The notes under the pieces were generated by a model. That model saw only the letters and a list, made by a program, of their open reading frames with translations. It did not search any database and was not told the DNA's origin. This document shows, piece after piece, positions 61,070-64,000 of a stretch of DNA of 64,000 nt; position 1 is the first letter of the stretch, and each line of letters opens with the position of its first letter. The position numbers and the translations under genes are program-made. The stretch is from CAZKBP01 sp964551015 (GTDB taxonomy: Bacteria > Bacteroidota > Bacteroidia > Cytophagales > Microscillaceae). Location of the stretch: NCBI GenBank assembly GCA_964551015.1, contig CAZKBP010000030.1, positions 14,377 through 78,376 of the forward strand, read 5' to 3'.

Positions 61070-63700
61070 ATGGAAGAAGCCTTTCTCAAGAAAACCCAAG
61101 AAGTAAGCAAACAATTAGAAACTCATGCCGAAAACGGCCTCTCACAAGCCGAAGTAGCACAGAGACAAGAGAAATACGGCCTGAACGAATTGGAACAAGC
61201 CCAGCAGAAGAGCTTGTGGCGAATCCTGTGGGATCAAATCAATAATCCGGTGATTTATCTGTTGGCCACGGCCGTGGTTCTGGCTTTTTCTTTTGGTGAT
61301 GTAGAGGCCGCCATCGCAATTATCGTCGTAATCGTTTTTAATACGGCCATTGGTTTTTGGATGGAATTCCAGGCACGTCAGTCCATGAAAGCCCTCAAAG
61401 AAATGGAGACGCTGGAGGCTCACTTAATCCGAGAGGGCAAAACACAAACCATAGAAGCCCAGCAAATCGTACCTGGCGACCTCATCTCGGTCGTAGCAGG
61501 TGATATGGTGCCCGCCGATGCCCGTTTGGTAGAAGCCAATGATTTTAAAGTAGATGAATCTGCCCTTACTGGCGAATCCTTGCCCGTGGAAAAGCAAGTC
61601 GAAGCCCTGACAGAAAAGGTAGGACTCGGCGACCGCCGCAATATGATCTACAAAAACACAGCCGTAACCAATGGTAATGCCCGCGCTATGGTTACGGCCA
61701 CGGGAATGGACACACAGATCGGCCATATCTCCAAAATGGTTAGCGAAGCGGAAGCGGAAGAGGTTCCGCTCAATGCCAAATTACGCCAGCTTACCCAAAG
61801 GCTCATCTGGGCCACGCTGGGACTGGCTACTCTCTTTTTCCTGATTGGTCTCACGACTGGCAAAGACGTCTACGAATTAGTACAAACTGCTATTGCCTGG
61901 ACCATTGCTGCCATTCCTGAGGGTTTGCCCATCGTAGCTAGTATTGCACTTGCCCGTGGGATGCTCCGACTAGCCCAAAAAAACGTGATCATCAAGAAGC
62001 TGGCCGCCGTGGAAACGCTGGGTGAAACAACGGTTATCTTTACCGATAAAACTGGCACCCTCACCCTCAATCAGTTGAGTGTGCATCATCTAGAATTTCC
62101 TGACCAAACACTCAACATCAAGCTTCGGGATGGAGATTACAAAATTTCCGAAGTCGATCGCAATAAGGGGCTTGCCACAGATCTGCAAGCCACTCTGGAA
62201 ATCCTGACCCTCTGCAATAACGCATCGCTTGGAGAAAAAGAAACAGGAGACCCTCTGGAGATTTCCTCCCTTCATTTCTGCCGTTCTATAGATTCAGATT
62301 TTTACAATAAGCTGCAAAAGAAAAAAAGATACAGGGAAGACCCTTTTGAATCAGAGACCATGCGAATGGGCACCATACACGAGGATTCTCAGGGCTACCT
62401 AATAACCGCCAAAGGTGCTACTGATAAAATTTTAGAAGTCTGCTCTGCCATTTACCAAAATGAAGAGGAGCAGGAGTTTCCCGAAAAGGAAAAAGAGAAA
62501 TGGAGAGAAAAAAACGAGCAGCTCGCCAGCGAGGGCTTCAGAATACTAGCCCTTGCCCGAAGGAAAATACAACAAATCCCCCAGCGGGAAGAATTTTTAG
62601 AAGATTTGGCCTTCGTAGGTCTGGTTGCTTTCCAAGACCCACCGCGTGAGGAGGTCAAAGAGGCCGTTCAGACCTGTAAAGACGCAGGTATTCAGGTAGT
62701 GATGGTCACAGGCGATCACGCAGCCACAGCTTCTAATATTGCCGAAAAAGTTAATATCCTTGCAGACCAGGCCGAAGGAGGACTGAGTGGTCAGGAATTA
62801 GAAAAAACAGATACCGAAAAAATTACGGACGTTTCTGTTTTCTCGCGGGTAGATCCGGCTCAGAAATTAGAAATCATTGAAAAATATCAAAAGGCCAACA
62901 AGGTAGTCGCCATGACCGGAGATGGCGTAAATGATGCGCCCGCCCTCAAAAAAGCCGATATTGGGATTGCCATGGGCAAGAAAGGAACCCAAGTCGCCAA
63001 AGAAGCCGCCGATATGGTGCTCAAAGATGATGCTTTCGACTCCATCGTAGAGGCCATCCGGCAAGGGCGAATTATTTTTGGAAATATTCAAAAATTCATC
63101 GTTTATCAATTATCTTATCACTTGGCTGAGATTCTGATTATTGCCTCGGTGAGTTTTAGTATTTTTCGTTTGCCCCTTTTGCCCCTTCAGTTATTATTTT
63201 TAAATCTCCTTTCTGACGTATTCCCGGCACTTGCCTTAGGAATCGGCCCTGGTCATCCCGAAGTGATGTGCCACCGCCCCAATGACCAGAACCAGCCGAT
63301 TGTACCCCCTTCCAAGTGGTTTAACATTGCATTGTATGGATTCATCATTGCGATCTGTGTAACGGGAGCTTATTTCTATGCTGATTGGGTCTGGAAGCGG
63401 GAAGCGATTAGGTGCAACAACATCGCCTTTTTCAGTCTGGCCTTAGCGCAGTTATGGCATGTATTTAATATGCGCGATCAGGAAGAAGGGATCTTTATCA
63501 ATCAAGTTACCCAGAATAAATTCATCTGGGGTGCTCTCTTGCTTTGCCTGAGTGGCTTGGCACTGGCCTATTTTGTTCCCGCTATCAGCCAAGTTTTGTC
63601 CTTTCAGACCTTAAACCTTCAAGATGCGGGTTTAATCCTGATATCAAGTCTTGCCCCCTTGGTCATCATTCAACTGTATAAAATACTCTCCCGAAAATAA
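61070..63700 (+). CDS. P2A-type cation-transporting ATPase (Ca2+-like)
   Basis: The 876-aa protein shows all P-type ATPase parts: cation ATPase N-terminal domain, actuator loop with SALTGESLPVEK, phosphorylation site IFTDKTGTLTLNQ near residue 328, nucleotide domain, MVTGDHAATASNIA and MTGDGVNDAPALKKADIGIAMG, and ten hydrophobic helices. The TM4 motif AIPEGLPIVA and TM6 FLNLLSDVFPALALG fit P2A (Ca2+/Mn2+, SERCA-like) pumps. Export of Ca2+ is the best guess; Na+/K+ relatives share the fold. It starts 57 bp after the synthetase gene. Confidence 0.93.
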   Translation: MEEAFLKKTQEVSKQLETHAENGLSQAEVAQRQEKYGLNELEQAQQKSLWRILWDQINNPVIYLLATAVVLAFSFGDVEAAIAIIVVIVFNTAIGFWMEFQARQSMKALKEMETLEAHLIREGKTQTIEAQQIVPGDLISVVAGDMVPADARLVEANDFKVDESALTGESLPVEKQVEALTEKVGLGDRRNMIYKNTAVTNGNARAMVTATGMDTQIGHISKMVSEAEAEEVPLNAKLRQLTQRLIWATLGLATLFFLIGLTTGKDVYELVQTAIAWTIAAIPEGLPIVASIALARGMLRLAQKNVIIKKLAAVETLGETTVIFTDKTGTLTLNQLSVHHLEFPDQTLNIKLRDGDYKISEVDRNKGLATDLQATLEILTLCNNASLGEKETGDPLEISSLHFCRSIDSDFYNKLQKKKRYREDPFESETMRMGTIHEDSQGYLITAKGATDKILEVCSAIYQNEEEQEFPEKEKEKWREKNEQLASEGFRILALARRKIQQIPQREEFLEDLAFVGLVAFQDPPREEVKEAVQTCKDAGIQVVMVTGDHAATASNIAEKVNILADQAEGGLSGQELEKTDTEKITDVSVFSRVDPAQKLEIIEKYQKANKVVAMTGDGVNDAPALKKADIGIAMGKKGTQVAKEAADMVLKDDAFDSIVEAIRQGRIIFGNIQKFIVYQLSYHLAEILIIASVSFSIFRLPLLPLQLLFLNLLSDVFPALALGIGPGHPEVMCHRPNDQNQPIVPPSKWFNIALYGFIIAICVTGAYFYADWVWKREAIRCNNIAFFSLALAQLWHVFNMRDQEEGIFINQVTQNKFIWGALLLCLSGLALAYFVPAISQVLSFQTLNLQDAGLILISSLAPLVIIQLYKILSRK

Positions 63701-63871
63701 GTAAAATACAAAAGTCTGCCTTTGTAATGCGGGCAAAAAAATAATCTTCTGGATTTTTGATCTTTATTGATTCTTTTGCAAAAAAAATTAAAGCCGAGGC
63801 CACTACCTCCAAAAAGCATCTCCAGAAAATCAGAAAAAACACAGATTAAGTAGCAGAGAGGGCATAAAAAA

Positions 63872-63904
63872 AGTCGATCTCAAAATGAAGTTTTGAAATC
63901 GACT
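63872..63904 (-). terminator. Terminator of the tRNA-Pro transcript
   Basis: AGTCGATCTCAAAA (63872-63885) pairs with TTTTGAAATCGACT (63891-63904), 13 of 14 bases, around TGAAG. On the minus strand the stem is followed by a run of T residues (complement of the A-tract just left of it). It lies about 20 nt after the tRNA 3' end. Confidence 0.8.
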
Positions 63905-63924
63905 CAATACTAATTTAATAATCG

Positions 63925-63999
63925 TCGGGGTGGCAGGATTCGAACCTGCGACCTCCACGTCCCAAACGTGGCGCGATAACCGGGCTACGCTACACCCCG
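63925..63999 (-). tRNA. tRNA-Pro (anticodon UGG)
   Basis: On the minus strand the sequence starts CGGGGTGTAGCGTAGCCCGG and folds as a cloverleaf. The acceptor stem CGGGGTG pairs with CACCCCG; the anticodon stem CCACG/CGTGG encloses loop TTTGGGA, anticodon TGG; the T arm is GCAGGTTCGAATCCTGC. The discriminator base is A, and CCA is not encoded. The gene touches the window edge but appears complete. Confidence 0.96.
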
Positions 64000-64000
64000 A

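Overview
The window reads as a chromosomal segment of a Bacteroidota bacterium, probably of Cytophagales type. The evidence is a TonB-dependent receptor with an N-terminal carboxypeptidase-like domain, many SPII-type lipoproteins, Bacteroidetes-style promoters (TTTG about 20 nt upstream of TAnnTTTG), and a helix-hairpin-helix tail of the kind seen on Bacteroidetes NuoE and RplU. No phage, insertion sequence or CRISPR array was seen. One tRNA (Pro, UGG) closes the right edge, and a truncated exported-protein gene opens the left edge.

Left third (1-30.4 kb). After a secreted EEP-family hydrolase and a small lipoprotein comes a minus-strand signalling block (2.1-9.3 kb). In transcription order it encodes a zinc-ribbon/FHA protein, a membrane VWA/FHA protein, a membrane PP2C phosphatase with a LysM-like tail, a degenerate kinase (pseudokinase) with two LysM domains, and an intact Ser/Thr kinase. 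The kinase and pseudokinase share their first residues and look like a tandem duplication. Housekeeping genes follow: purE, purK, a polyprenyl diphosphate synthase, an NadR-type kinase with PnuC (NAD precursor salvage) and pgk. Next is a patch of small plus-strand genes (DUF427, DUF547, an NrtS-like membrane protein, and a Cys-rich protein beside a Met/His-rich outer-membrane protein that together suggest copper). Two inverted copies of an intergenic repeat bracket part of this patch. A TonB receptor/thioredoxin pair follows, with a recognisable promoter and a metal-regulator-like palindrome. Then come a serine hydrolase, small envelope proteins, SixA and topA.

Middle (30.4-44.5 kb). This holds an ABA4-like membrane protein, an orphan nuoL, and a polyhydroxyalkanoate locus. 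That locus has a class III synthase PhaC with a long Lys/Glu linker and a C-terminal HhH domain, plus PhaE and a divergent PhaJ/MaoC hydratase. A receiver-PP2C protein and a TPR/GAF histidine kinase form a two-component pair. Two Crp/Fnr regulators surround YCII and DoxX genes.

Right third (44.6-64 kb). A long minus-strand [NiFe]-hydrogenase cluster is transcribed as small subunit, large subunit, maturation protease, 102-aa unknown, TPR protein, hypA, hypB, hypF, hypC, hypD, hypE, NHL-propeller protein and a nickel permease. The subunits look like group 2a (cyanobacterial HupSL / mycobacterial Huc lineage): no Tat signal, a GACSGN proximal motif and a DSCLVC C-terminal motif. Upstream is a gene-poor stretch of about 1.15 kb with palindromes, then an ADP-forming acetyl-CoA synthetase and a P2A-type cation ATPase on the plus strand. 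Hydrogen oxidation, PHA storage and ADP-forming acyl-CoA metabolism together suggest an organism adapted to energy limitation; this is inference.

The best candidates for something undescribed are the kinase/pseudokinase/PP2C/FHA/VWA locus with LysM ectodomains, the PhaC-HhH fusion, and the unassigned 102-aa and TPR genes inside the hydrogenase operon.
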